DNA of 64,000 bases from Sphingobium phenoxybenzoativorans (GCF_001757355.1 NZ_MINO01000003.1:1-64000); one strand, 5' to 3'; positions 36,860 to 45,289 are shown, counted from the stretch's first letter. Notes: generated by a model from the sequence alone, not told the origin. A program made the numbers and translations.

Positions 36860-37441
36860 ATGGCTAATAAGTCCCCGACGCCTTCAGCGGCCCGCATCAA
36901 GGCCAAGCCTATTGTCAGTTTCACGCCGCCCGATTCGTCGCCCGCCGATATCGGCGGCGAGTCTCCGCAGAAAGCCGACGTGATCCCTTCAGATGCCGCA
37001 ATCGCATTTGCCTATGAGGAGACCGAAGGTTCAGGCGGAAAGACACGACAAAGTGCAGGAGACGACGTTGCAGCATTAACGACACAGCACGGCATCCCGG
37101 TCGCGGACGACCAGAACAGCCTCAAGCAAGGCGCGGGCGGGCCGTCGGTTCTGTTCGACGCAGTGGCGGTGCTGGTTTCCGCCCAAGGCACAGCCCTGCT
37201 CTCGCGCACTGCGGTGGCCAAGGACTTCGCCACCGATGCCTTTGCGCATTACAAATGTATCGGCATCAGTGCTGACGCCGAACCAATCTTCGCAAAAGCA
37301 GGCATAGTGGACGATCTGGACGAGGGCTGTCTCGCGATTGCAAAGCCGGCTGACGCCCAAGCCTTTATCGAGGCCTGCGGTGCGCTGCGCTACTGGCCCC
37401 GGGAAGCGGCAATCGACTTGGCCGCGCTACCAAAACACTAA
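36860..37441 (+). CDS. KatE-derived protein lacking the catalase core (internal deletion)
   Basis: Intact frame of 193 codons. The first 100 residues end with [24 protein letters not shown], matching the KatE N-terminal arm (KatE about 50-74). The next residues jump directly to [10 protein letters not shown]... DEGCLAIAKPADAQAFIEACG..., the last 100 residues of KatE. About 550 residues, including heme core, His and Asn, are gone, and the joint falls in a shared GGP/GGGCCGTC stretch. It keeps a ribosome site (GAAGGG) and a shared 22-bp element upstream. It cannot be a catalase; it could be a dead relic or a small stable protein. Confidence 0.75.
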   Translation: MANKSPTPSAARIKAKPIVSFTPPDSSPADIGGESPQKADVIPSDAAIAFAYEETEGSGGKTRQSAGDDVAALTTQHGIPVADDQNSLKQGAGGPSVLFDAVAVLVSAQGTALLSRTAVAKDFATDAFAHYKCIGISADAEPIFAKAGIVDDLDEGCLAIAKPADAQAFIEACGALRYWPREAAIDLAALPKH

Positions 37442-37464
37442 GCCCGTGAATTTAAAATAACGGA

Positions 37465-37488
37465 GGGGCTACCGAACTTGTAGGCCCC
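37465..37488. promoter_or_regulatory. Hairpin before the glycan operon
   Basis: GGGGCTAC pairs with GTAGGCCCC around a short loop, with one bulge, between the katE relic and the first glycosyltransferase gene. It may be the relic's terminator or a leader structure of the operon. Confidence 0.35.
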
Positions 37489-37512
37489 GCCCAACTGTGA
37501 GGAACATCCTGG

Positions 37513-38673
37513 ATGCGGATCGGCATCATCGCCCATTTAAAATACCCGATTATCGAGCCCTTCGCCGGCGGTCTCGAGATGCACACTCACCTGCTTGCGC
37601 GCTCATTGAGCGAACGAGGGCATTCCGTGACGGTGTTCGCTTCCTCTCGCTCTGAAGCGCAACTGGGTCTGGAGGCCATCTGTTCGGAAAGTGCGATTAG
37701 CACGGTTGGCACGGCCGAAGCGCCCGATATCGCCTTTTTCAAGGAGCACCATGCGTATCTTAGCTTGATGATCGAGCTGCGCCACCGACGCTTCGACGTG
37801 ATCCACAATAATAGCTTGCATTATATCCCGGTGACGATGGCCGACAGCTTGCCGATGCCAATGGTAACGACACTCCATACCCCACCCTTCTGCTGGCTCG
37901 AGAGCGGAATTCGCCTGTGCCGCGCCCGCAACAATGCGTTTGTCGGCGTGTCCGAAGCCGTCTCACGCCTATGGCAGCATGTCATGCCGACAGATGGGGT
38001 GATCCTGAACGGCATCGACCTCGATCGCTTTTCCTACCGTTCGGCACCGGACCCCGAGGGCTATCTGGTCTGGTATGGGCGCATCGTACCGGAAAAGGGA
38101 TTGCACCTCGCTATGGCGGCAGCCCGTCAGGTGGGCTTGCCGCTCAAGATCGCTGGCCCGATCCTGGACAAGGTCTATTATCGCGAGCAAATCGCGCCCC
38201 ATCTTGGAGTCCAAGCGGTCCATGTTGGCCACCTGTCCCATGGCAAGCTTGCCGAACTGGTCGGCGGGGCAAGGGCGTTTCTTTGCACACCGCTGTGGGA
38301 CGAGCCTTATGGTTTGGTCGTCGCCGAGGCGCTTGCGTGCGGTGTTCCGGTCGCAGCGTTCGCGCGTGGTGCCATTCCGGAAATACTCGATGATACCTGC
38401 GGCGTGTTGTCGTTACCCGATGATGTGGACTCTCTGGCGCGCGCGGCGCTGCAAGCGCTCTCGCTCGGTCGTCGCGACTGTCGTCGGCGCGCTGAAGCGG
38501 TCTGTGATGCCAATCGGATGATCGACGCTTACGAAGCCTTGTACCACCGCATGACAACGAGCGGCGGCAAGGGTTTGCGGTTGGTTGGCAAAGCTGCCGA
38601 GCAGATGCCGGCAGTCGCTTTGCCCGCCGGGTCGTGGCCTGACGCCGCCATGGAGACACCGCTCCATGTCTGA
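37513..38673 (+). CDS. Glycosyltransferase family 4
   Basis: GT-B fold glycosyltransferase of 386 residues. The front has the Gly loop FAGGLEMHTHLLARSL and TLHTPP; the C-terminal half has VWYGRIVPEKGLHLAMAA and EPYGLVVAEALACGVPVAA, the E-x7-E retaining motif. It transfers an activated sugar to an unknown acceptor in the cytoplasm. GAGG precedes the ATG. It is the first gene of a seven-gene operon to 43922, in which every later start overlaps or abuts the previous stop. Confidence 0.92.
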   Translation: MRIGIIAHLKYPIIEPFAGGLEMHTHLLARSLSERGHSVTVFASSRSEAQLGLEAICSESAISTVGTAEAPDIAFFKEHHAYLSLMIELRHRRFDVIHNNSLHYIPVTMADSLPMPMVTTLHTPPFCWLESGIRLCRARNNAFVGVSEAVSRLWQHVMPTDGVILNGIDLDRFSYRSAPDPEGYLVWYGRIVPEKGLHLAMAAARQVGLPLKIAGPILDKVYYREQIAPHLGVQAVHVGHLSHGKLAELVGGARAFLCTPLWDEPYGLVVAEALACGVPVAAFARGAIPEILDDTCGVLSLPDDVDSLARAALQALSLGRRDCRRRAEAVCDANRMIDAYEALYHRMTTSGGKGLRLVGKAAEQMPAVALPAGSWPDAAMETPLHV

Positions 38674-39640
38674 GGAGGTTCAACGGGCAACCACTGATGT
38701 TGCTGAACACGTGCAGCATCTGGCGATGTGTGTATGCGTCCCTGCCCGCAATGAAGGTGATCGGCTGCCTGCTTTCTTCGAGGCAATTGCCGCCCAGGAT
38801 TGGCCGGGGCGGATATGCGTGGCGATCGCCGTGAACAACACGACGGACAACAGCCTGGAGCAAATCGCGCGCGCGCGTGTGCGGCATGCCGACCGCCTCG
38901 ACATACGCGCGACCATTGCAGACTTTCCGCCGAACCTGGCTCATGCCGGGTCCGCGCGCCGTCTGGCGATGACGGAAGGCCTCCGCCAGATTTCAGACCT
39001 CGATCGAGGCGTCCTCGTCAGTACAGACGCGGACACACGTCCGCCGACCGACTGGCTTCGCAACATCGCTGCCGCCTTGGCGCGTGGAGCCGATCTGGTC
39101 GGTGGCAAGATCGTTATCGATCAGGAGCGCGAGCCCCTTCCAGACGCAGTGTCCCTGCTTTACCAGCGATGGGACCGCTACTGGGCGCAGGTTCGAGACA
39201 TTGAGGATCAGATCGATCCGGTTGAATGGGACCCCGCCCCGCGACACGGCGATCACACCGGCGCGTCACTCGCCATTCGCGCCAGATTGTACCTTGCCTG
39301 CGGGGGCGTGCCGATCATCCCCACAGGAGAAGACCGCGCGCTGGTAATGGCTGCTCTGGCCGAGGGGGGACGGCTAGCCCATCCTGCGAACGTCTTTGTG
39401 TGGGTTTCGCCGCGAACGGAGGGTCGCGCCGAAGGCGGTATGGCAGCGGCAATGCGAGAACTGTTCGAGACAGCACGAGAGGCCGTAGTCCCCGTGGCGC
39501 CGGCGTTTCGTCACTGGGCCGAACGTGCCTTGTGGAGACGGGCGATACGGCACAGCGCTGATGGCCAGGCGGGTATCGTTCTTCAGGAACCAAATCTCCC
39601 CGCCATGCCGCATGATATGCGTTTGGAGGACGTGCGATGA
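38666..39640 (+). CDS. Glycosyltransferase family 2 (operon gene 2)
   Basis: GT-A fold protein of 324 residues: CVPARNEGDRLPAFFEAI at the front, STDADTRPPTDWL with the metal-binding acidic motif, and GGVPIIPTGEDRALVMA resembling the ED loop of processive and non-processive GT2 enzymes. The later part (WVSPRTEGRAEGGMAAAMREL) is seen in GT2 enzymes that act on small acceptors. No membrane spans, so it is cytoplasmic. Starts within the end of the GT4 gene (8 bases overlap) and ends in an ATGA overlap with gene 3. Confidence 0.88.
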   Translation: MSEEVQRATTDVAEHVQHLAMCVCVPARNEGDRLPAFFEAIAAQDWPGRICVAIAVNNTTDNSLEQIARARVRHADRLDIRATIADFPPNLAHAGSARRLAMTEGLRQISDLDRGVLVSTDADTRPPTDWLRNIAAALARGADLVGGKIVIDQEREPLPDAVSLLYQRWDRYWAQVRDIEDQIDPVEWDPAPRHGDHTGASLAIRARLYLACGGVPIIPTGEDRALVMAALAEGGRLAHPANVFVWVSPRTEGRAEGGMAAAMRELFETAREAVVPVAPAFRHWAERALWRRAIRHSADGQAGIVLQEPNLPAMPHDMRLEDVR

Positions 39641-40683
39641 TCGACCGGCCGATCGGCTATTATGTCCATCACCACGGCGCGGGGCATCTGGCGCGAGCAA
39701 AAGCAATTTTCGACGCCGCAGATGGACGGGTCACCCTGCTCGGCACGAATATCGGGTCCGCAGGGATCGATCTTGCCGACGATCGCGCTGCCTCTCAGAC
39801 GTTCGATGGCGCGGATGGTATCGGCAAGCGGCCGGACGCGCTGCACTATGCCCCGCTGGATCATCCGGGCGTCCGCTCGCGGGTAGCGGCGATTGCGCAA
39901 TGGATCGACGAAAGTTCGCCGTCTCTGATGGTGGTCGATGTCTCGGCAGAAATTGCAATGCTGGCCCGCTTGGCCTCAGTGCCCGTCATTTACGTGCGAC
40001 TGAACGGGGATCGTAACGACACCGCTCATCTGGAAGCCTTCCGGGGTGCGTCCGCCTTGCTCGCACCGTTTCATAAGGATCTCGAAGCTGACGCCACGCC
40101 GCTGTGGGTTCGACAAAAAACGCGCTATTTCCCAGGAATTACGGCCGCACCTATGGGCTCCTTCGAGACCGCACAGAACACCGTCCTTGTCGTAAACGGG
40201 AGAGGTGGAAAGGGTGGAGACGGTGCGGCAATCGCGGCGGCTGCCGCGCAATGCCCGGGATGGCATTGGCGGGTCATCGGACCCTGTTCCCTACCGCCAA
40301 GCGCGCCGCCGAACCTGACGATGCTCGGCTGGGTCGACTGTCCCGAACGTGAGGTGTCCGCAGCGACCCTGGTCGTAGGTGCAGCAGGCGACGGACTGGT
40401 AAGCCACCTGTTGGCAGCCGACCGGCCGTTCATCTGTCTGCCTGAAAATCGAGCGTTCGATGAACAGCTGGCAACAGCGCGCGGACTATCAAAGGCTGGC
40501 GCTGCAGTGGTTCTGTTGCGCTGGCCTGAGCCCGCGCAGTGGCCCAATCTGATTCAGAAGGCGTTGACACTGCCTGGCAAGCTTCGGCGCCGCTTGCATG
40601 ATCCTGCGGGGGCAACCAGTGCGGCGCAATGGCTTTTCAGAATGGCCAACTCGTCCGGTACCAGCTGGGAGGAGGCAGCATGA
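39637..40683 (+). CDS. GT28/MurG-like glycosyltransferase (operon gene 3)
   Basis: Protein of 348 residues beginning with YYVHHHGAGHLARAKAI, the N-terminal Gly-His motif of UDP-sugar glycosyltransferases of the MurG/GT28 type. The C-terminal half holds LVVNGRGGKGGD, TMLGWVDCPE and VVGAAGDGLVSHLLAADRPFICLPENRAFDEQ, which fit the donor-binding region (Ala-Gly-Asp-Gly in place of the usual GG-x-Thr, then P-x-x-x-x-FDEQ). Starts in ATGA with gene 2 and ends in ATGA with gene 4. Acceptor unknown. Confidence 0.78.
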   Translation: MIDRPIGYYVHHHGAGHLARAKAIFDAADGRVTLLGTNIGSAGIDLADDRAASQTFDGADGIGKRPDALHYAPLDHPGVRSRVAAIAQWIDESSPSLMVVDVSAEIAMLARLASVPVIYVRLNGDRNDTAHLEAFRGASALLAPFHKDLEADATPLWVRQKTRYFPGITAAPMGSFETAQNTVLVVNGRGGKGGDGAAIAAAAAQCPGWHWRVIGPCSLPPSAPPNLTMLGWVDCPEREVSAATLVVGAAGDGLVSHLLAADRPFICLPENRAFDEQLATARGLSKAGAAVVLLRWPEPAQWPNLIQKALTLPGKLRRRLHDPAGATSAAQWLFRMANSSGTSWEEAA

Positions 40684-41807
40684 TTGGTGCACAGAGCCTG
40701 ACATCAAAAGCTGACACCCCTCAAGAACGGGCGCGCTCGATCATGGGCAGGCTGGTCGACCTTGGGGCGCGTTATGATGCCGCGCCAGTTTTTCCCATCG
40801 AAAGCCTGAAGCTGCTTCAAGGCGCCGATCTGCATCGTACCTTTGCGCCGCAGGATGCGGGTGGTGAGGTCTTTGCCGACCGCCAAACACAATATGACTG
40901 CATGTTGTCGCTGCTCCGGATCATCGGGCGTGCGGACCTGAGCGTCGGCCGGCTTTATGAAGGGCATGTCAATGCGATGCTCCTGTTCGAATGGTTCGGA
41001 ACAGATGCGCAAAAAGATGTGCTGCGTCGGGCTCTGATGAGCGGAGCTTTCTACGGTGTGTGGGCGACAGAACCCTCGCCGGGTGTGCAGCTTCGGGAAA
41101 GCGGAGCGGGCTGGACTCTGGACGGGGTGAAGTCCTTTGCAACCGGCGCGGGCGGCCTCGCTTCGGCAATTATAACGGCGCAGCCGGGGAAAGGGTCTCG
41201 CCGGCTCGTCATTGCCAGAGCTGATGACGAGAACAGGACTGATTTGTCGCAATGGCGGGTCCGGGGCATGCGCGCGACCGGCAGCGGCCAATATGATCTG
41301 GGCGGAATGAACGTCTCGGTCGACGACCTGCTTGGCGAGGCCGGCGACTATGATCGCGATCCGGATTTCACAACAGGAGCCTGGCGGTTCACCGCCGTCC
41401 AGCTCGGCGGCATTGAGGCGCTGCTTACCGAAACGCGGGCGGCCATGTCGTCAGCAACGCGCGAAAATTCGCTGCAACGCGCGAAGTTTGCCGATGCGGT
41501 CGCCGCGACCCGCACTGCCTATCTATGGGTGAGAGAGTGCGCTTGCCGGGCAGCGAAAAGCGATCCCGATGGTCCGGCATTTGCGCGCATGACCCGTGGT
41601 ATCGTTGAGCGTGCTGCTCTGGATGTCATGGAGTTGGCCAGCCGTATCATTGGTACGCGAAGCGCCGTCGATGGCCAGCGGATCGACAAGATCATTCGCG
41701 ACCTCAGTCTCTATCTCCGACAGGCAGGGCCTGATTATGCAAAGGATCAGGCGGCCCTTGCCTGGCTCGACCATGACGTCTGGGCCGACGGAGACGCTCT
41801 TTGGTGA
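40680..41807 (+). CDS. Acyl-CoA-dehydrogenase-fold flavoprotein (operon gene 4)
   Basis: Protein of 375 residues with an acyl-CoA-dehydrogenase-like layout: N-terminal helices (LLRIIGRADLSVGRLYEGHVNAM), a middle beta domain (FYGVWATEP ... SFATGAGGLASAIITA) and a C-terminal helix bundle. The usual catalytic Glu is not obvious. In secondary metabolism this fold also includes FMN/FAD-dependent amino-sugar N-oxygenases, and the neighbours (deacetylase, N-methyltransferase) make amine chemistry a fair guess. ATGA overlap with gene 3 and TGATG with gene 5. Confidence 0.82.
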   Translation: MIGAQSLTSKADTPQERARSIMGRLVDLGARYDAAPVFPIESLKLLQGADLHRTFAPQDAGGEVFADRQTQYDCMLSLLRIIGRADLSVGRLYEGHVNAMLLFEWFGTDAQKDVLRRALMSGAFYGVWATEPSPGVQLRESGAGWTLDGVKSFATGAGGLASAIITAQPGKGSRRLVIARADDENRTDLSQWRVRGMRATGSGQYDLGGMNVSVDDLLGEAGDYDRDPDFTTGAWRFTAVQLGGIEALLTETRAAMSSATRENSLQRAKFADAVAATRTAYLWVRECACRAAKSDPDGPAFARMTRGIVERAALDVMELASRIIGTRSAVDGQRIDKIIRDLSLYLRQAGPDYAKDQAALAWLDHDVWADGDALW

Positions 41808-42493
41808 TGCATCTTGGCTCCGCGGTTCCAATCGAGAAACCTCCCTGGAGACGGCGCCGATGGCTGATTCTCGCACCGCATCCCGATGACGAGACGCTAG
41901 GCGCAGGCGCCCTTATCGCACAGGTCGCAGCCGCAGGCTGCTTTGCGGGGCTGATTTTCCTGACTGATGGGTCGGGATCGCACGGCGCAGATGAAGTCGA
42001 TCCCGCCCGGCTCATTGCTACGCGCAAGCGCGAAGCGCGACGGGCGCTGCAGCGGCTCTCCAGTAAAATGAGCCCGTCACCCATTTTTTTAGGCTGGAAA
42101 GACGCTTTCCCCGAAATAGCTGGTGGAGCCGCGTTCGAACGCAGTTGCCACAGGCTGGTCGCCTTGTGCGCGCGATTGCGCGTCGATGTGCTGGCCACCA
42201 CGACTTCGAACGAACCGCACTGCGACCATGCTGTGGCGAATGAACTCGCAAATACCGTTCAGACCATCTCAAAGCGACCGCTGGCGATCGCCGAGTATGT
42301 CGTCTGGGGCACGGCTCCGTCACCAAGCACCCATTTGTCGTTGATTACTGCGCCAATGTTGCCGGGCAGACGGCGCCATGCATTAGCGGCTCACCGCAGT
42401 CAGCTCACAGCATCGCTCGGCGCAGGGTTTCGGTTGCCCAAGGACAAGCGGTCGATGGCAGACCGCGACTTGCTCTATGTGAGGAGACGTTAA
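41807..42493 (+). CDS. PIG-L family deacetylase (operon gene 5)
   Basis: Zinc N-deacetylase-type protein of 228 residues. LILAPHPDDETLGAG holds His25 and the Asp pair 27-28, and the second motif NEPHCDH gives the third zinc ligand. The family removes acetyl groups from N-acetylglucosamine-containing lipids, antibiotics and thiol precursors. ATG 41807 overlaps the previous stop (TGATG); GTG 41804 is an alternative. The stop codon shares one base with the next ATG. Confidence 0.88.
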   Translation: MHLGSAVPIEKPPWRRRRWLILAPHPDDETLGAGALIAQVAAAGCFAGLIFLTDGSGSHGADEVDPARLIATRKREARRALQRLSSKMSPSPIFLGWKDAFPEIAGGAAFERSCHRLVALCARLRVDVLATTTSNEPHCDHAVANELANTVQTISKRPLAIAEYVVWGTAPSPSTHLSLITAPMLPGRRRHALAAHRSQLTASLGAGFRLPKDKRSMADRDLLYVRRR

Positions 42494-43080
42494 TGACTCG
42501 CCACCAGAGCACCCTGCCCCCAGACTATTTCGAGGAAATGTTTCAAGGGACGAGCGATCCGTGGGATTTTGAAAGCAGTCCCTATGAGCAGGCAAAGTTT
42601 GCGGAAAGCATCATTTCTCTAGAGGGACGACACTACGTGGCCGTTTTCGAGGTCGGATGCGCGAGAGGCGTCCTGACCTCGCTGCTTGCCGACCTCTGTG
42701 CATCGCTGCTGGCGATCGATGTGAGCACGACTGCGCTTGCGGCCGCACACAACCGAACCGCAGGCTGCGACCACGTCAAAATCGCTCAAATGGCCTTCCC
42801 GGAGGAGACACCTGCCGATTCGTTCGATTTGGTGGTCTGGTCCGAGGTCGCCTACTATTGGGACGATGCGGACCTCCAGCGCGCGGCGGCGTGGCTCGTC
42901 GATCACCTTGTTTCAGGCGGTGACCTTCTTCTCGTCCATTACACAGGCGATACCGACTATCCACAAAGCGGCGATGACGCTGTCGACAAGACCTTCAGGA
43001 TACTGGGACCAGAATTCTCCGTCCTGAAGACTGATCGACATGAAAGCTATCGGCTCGACCTGTGGCGGCGACTATCATGA
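42493..43080 (+). CDS. NodS-like class I SAM methyltransferase (operon gene 6)
   Basis: Methyltransferase of 195 residues. YFEEMFQGTSDPWDFESSPYEQAKF at the front and the SAM motif VFEVGCARGVLTSLLA (about 50-65) followed by LLAIDVS are the pattern of NodS, the enzyme that N-methylates the deacetylated glucosamine of Nod factors. Late motifs (VVWSEVAYYW, LLLVHYTG) fit as well. Coming straight after a deacetylase gene, methylation of a freed amino group is the simplest guess. It overlaps the next gene as ATGA. Confidence 0.87.
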   Translation: MTRHQSTLPPDYFEEMFQGTSDPWDFESSPYEQAKFAESIISLEGRHYVAVFEVGCARGVLTSLLADLCASLLAIDVSTTALAAAHNRTAGCDHVKIAQMAFPEETPADSFDLVVWSEVAYYWDDADLQRAAAWLVDHLVSGGDLLLVHYTGDTDYPQSGDDAVDKTFRILGPEFSVLKTDRHESYRLDLWRRLS

Positions 43081-43922
43081 GCCTCAGTGTTTTGACGATC
43101 GTCAAAAACCGCGCCGGGCATCTTGGTCAGCTGGTAGAGGGATTGAGGCGCAGTGTCGTCCAGCCTGCCGAGCTTATCATCGTCGATATGGCAAGCGCTC
43201 CGGCCGTGACGCTTCCCGATACGGCTTTCCCCACCACAATTATTTCCCTCAGCGGTGGACGCTTGCCATTGGCAGCGGCCCGCAACGCGGCGGCCCAAGC
43301 GGCAACCTGCGACAATCTGCTGTTCCTAGACGTAGATTGTATCCCGATGCGGGATCTCGTGGGCGTGATAGATGACCAGCTTCGGCGAACTGCCGGCCTG
43401 ATTTGCGCCGAGGCGTTTTATCTAAGCGGTGCCGATGCGCGTGGGAATTGGACTGAGGACGAATTACTGGCCGTCGCACGGCCGCACCCTGTCCGACATT
43501 TTCCCACATCCGGAATGCGCGAGGAAGCCAACGCCGGTTTGTTCTGGTCGCTGGTCTTTGGGATCCGTCGTACCCAGTTCGACAGGCTAGGCGGCTTTGA
43601 CGAAGCTTTTTCGGGCTATGGGGCGGAGGACACCGACTTTGGCTTTCGCGCGAAGTGCGCCGGCATTCCGCTACTTTTCATGGGCGGGCCAGGAGCCTTC
43701 CATCAGCACCATGAAGTTTTTGACCCTCCGCTCCCGCATATTGAGGACATCGTGCGCAACGCGCAGCTATTCTTCGATCGCTGGAAAATCTGGCCCATGG
43801 AAGGCTGGCTGCAAGCATTTGGTGAAGAAGGGCTCATCTGGCGCGATGAATGCCAAATCAAGTTAGTGCGTTTGCCGACGGCTGATGAAGTCGCAGGGGC
43901 GCGGCGCTTATCTGCTTTCTAA
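43077..43922 (+). CDS. Glycosyltransferase family 2 with C-terminal galactosyltransferase-type region (operon gene 7)
   Basis: GT-A protein of 281 residues: LTIVKNRAGHLGQLVEGL, AAARNAAAQAATCDNLLFLDVDCIP with the DxD-type metal motif, and GGFDEAFSGYGAEDTDFGFRAK, the second acidic motif of the glyco_transf_7C type. HQHH follows in the C-terminal part. It closes the seven-gene operon; a GC-rich hairpin lies directly after the stop. No signal or membrane segment. Confidence 0.9.
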   Translation: MSLSVLTIVKNRAGHLGQLVEGLRRSVVQPAELIIVDMASAPAVTLPDTAFPTTIISLSGGRLPLAAARNAAAQAATCDNLLFLDVDCIPMRDLVGVIDDQLRRTAGLICAEAFYLSGADARGNWTEDELLAVARPHPVRHFPTSGMREEANAGLFWSLVFGIRRTQFDRLGGFDEAFSGYGAEDTDFGFRAKCAGIPLLFMGGPGAFHQHHEVFDPPLPHIEDIVRNAQLFFDRWKIWPMEGWLQAFGEEGLIWRDECQIKLVRLPTADEVAGARRLSAF

Positions 43923-43929
43923 AACAAGT

Positions 43930-43950
43930 GGCGGCATACCCCCCGCCGCC
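43930..43950. terminator. Hairpin between convergent operon end and DUF2383 gene
   Basis: GGCGGC pairs with GCCGCC around a C-rich loop, and AT-rich bases lie on both sides (TAAAAATC to the right, AAAACAAG to the left). It can serve both convergent genes. Confidence 0.55.
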
Positions 43951-43956
43951 TAAAAA

Positions 43957-44409
43957 TCAGCCCTCCATCGAATGCTTGATATCGCGGATTTCGTCATGAC
44001 CTGCCTTCACGCTATCATAGGCCGATGAAATCAACGTCTGTACGGCTGGTGAGAGCTCGCGGTCACCCAGTGCGTCCTCATATTTAGCCTTTATGTGATC
44101 TTCGCCAGCTTCGACTTCGTTGATGATCGCCTTGTCGTCATGACCCATCACTACCGACTTGAGGTTAAGGAAGACGCGGTGTGCCCCAGCGAGCGCGGTG
44201 CCCTCGTCCTTCGGTTCGCCGCCGAGCGTAGCAACTTCCTGCTGCAGCCTCGTCACGAGCTGGCGACGTTCGCTGGCGAGGCCGGTGAACAGCGTCACGA
44301 AGCTGGCGTTCTTGGTGTCTTTTGCTGCCTCGGTATATCCCTCGACGCTGTCGAGCGTGGTGGCGATGAGGCTATTTAGCGCAGACACATCGTTGGTGGA
44401 CTCGGACAT
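43957..44409 (-). CDS. Ferritin-like DUF2383 protein (PA2169 family)
   Basis: Four-helix protein of 150 residues of the PA2169/DUF2383 type: LNSLIATTLDSVEGYTEAAK, FTGLASERRQLVTRLQQEVATLGG, VVMGHDDKAIINEVEAGEDHIKAKYEDAL and SAYDSVKAGHDEIRDIK, each with acidic or His residues spaced for a ferritin-like metal site. Function unknown; such genes are frequent in general-stress regulons. A clear copy of the shared 22-bp element is 95 bp upstream. Confidence 0.9.
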   Translation of the reverse strand: MSESTNDVSALNSLIATTLDSVEGYTEAAKDTKNASFVTLFTGLASERRQLVTRLQQEVATLGGEPKDEGTALAGAHRVFLNLKSVVMGHDDKAIINEVEAGEDHIKAKYEDALGDRELSPAVQTLISSAYDSVKAGHDEIRDIKHSMEG

Positions 44410-45128
44410 ATTGGATTCCTGACATAGTCGACCGCCGCAGGGGTGCAGCGAACTCGTGCGTCCAACGGCTCGATACCCGCAAAGACCCTTAGAGCGGGCG
44501 AAAATTAACCTCTGTCAGTACGATTTGAGCCGTGTCCCGCGCCGATGGTTGTTGCTGTTCGCCGGCACGATGGTGCTCCGAGGTGGAGGCTTGCTCATTA
44601 CGGGTTTGGTAAAGCTCATCCAAATCTCCGATTTGACGAGAACCATCTGCACCGCCGGCGAATGAGGTAGGCAGGTAGCAGAGTTGTTGAAATTGACCTG
44701 GTCGCCTTTAATTGGGATACCGCCAAAATCGATAAGCTCGGCTTCTGCCTCGACCTGGATGGCTGCCTGTTTAGAAGCCGTGTTCCGAAATGCGAGTTGA
44801 ACGTCGCCAGCAGGAAGCACTGAGCTGCAAGATGATCAATCTGCGCGGCTTTCAGAATTGGTTGGAGACTGCAACTCGCAATCGTTACTTTATTGATCGC
44901 GCTCCCGATATTACGGTTGAACCGAGGGTGGACCTATATATCCTGATGGTTTGCCTAACTCGTTGCTGGAATGAGAAAGAGCCCCGCCACTATGGAATGG
45001 CGAGGCGCTAAGATTCCAATCGGGTCGCATTTGATCGGGACAGCATCAACCGAGTGCCTTCATTGTGGTTCCATTTGAATGGGTTATGCTCACCTCGGCA
45101 GATCGTGAAAACCTAACATAAACAGCGT
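44410..45128. other. 719-base spacer with one doubtful frame
   Basis: It contains the 22-bp element at 44504-44525. A GTG-started minus-strand frame (44515-44820, 101 codons) has protein-like composition (AEAELIDFGGIPIKGDQVNF) but no ribosome site and overlaps the element, so I do not call it. Nothing else is evident. Confidence 0.4.
44504..44525 (-). promoter_or_regulatory. Shared 22-bp element facing the DUF2383 gene
   Basis: On the minus strand it reads AATCGTAC then TGACAGAGGTTAAT, 95 bp before the gene start, close to the 89-bp distance seen at the hemerythrin gene. Confidence 0.65.
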
Positions 45129-45287
45129 TCAGCCACCGCCTATACCCTCGATGACAACCCCAGACCCCTCACACCGCGAGCAAATCTCGACGTCGTCGCG
45201 TCCACTGCCTTCGCATTGCGGGCATACGATCTCGTTAGGATCAGGCTGCCGCGGCGCGGTCCTTTCTTCAGAGCTTTTGTCACTCAT
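45129..45287 (-). CDS. Small zinc-ribbon protein with two DnaJ-like CxxCxGSG motifs (52 aa)
   Basis: Translation from ATG 45287 gives 52 residues containing VCPQCEGSGRDDVEICSRCEGSG. These two CxxCxGxG motifs are the unit of the DnaJ zinc centre, here alone without a J domain. A GGAGCGG site lies before the ATG. It follows the 75-residue membrane protein gene with a 2-base gap, so the two are likely co-transcribed. It probably binds one zinc ion and may act as a thiol or chaperone-like helper; that is inference. Confidence 0.72.
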   Translation of the reverse strand: MSDKSSEERTAPRQPDPNEIVCPQCEGSGRDDVEICSRCEGSGVVIEGIGGG

Positions 45288-45289
45288 GT

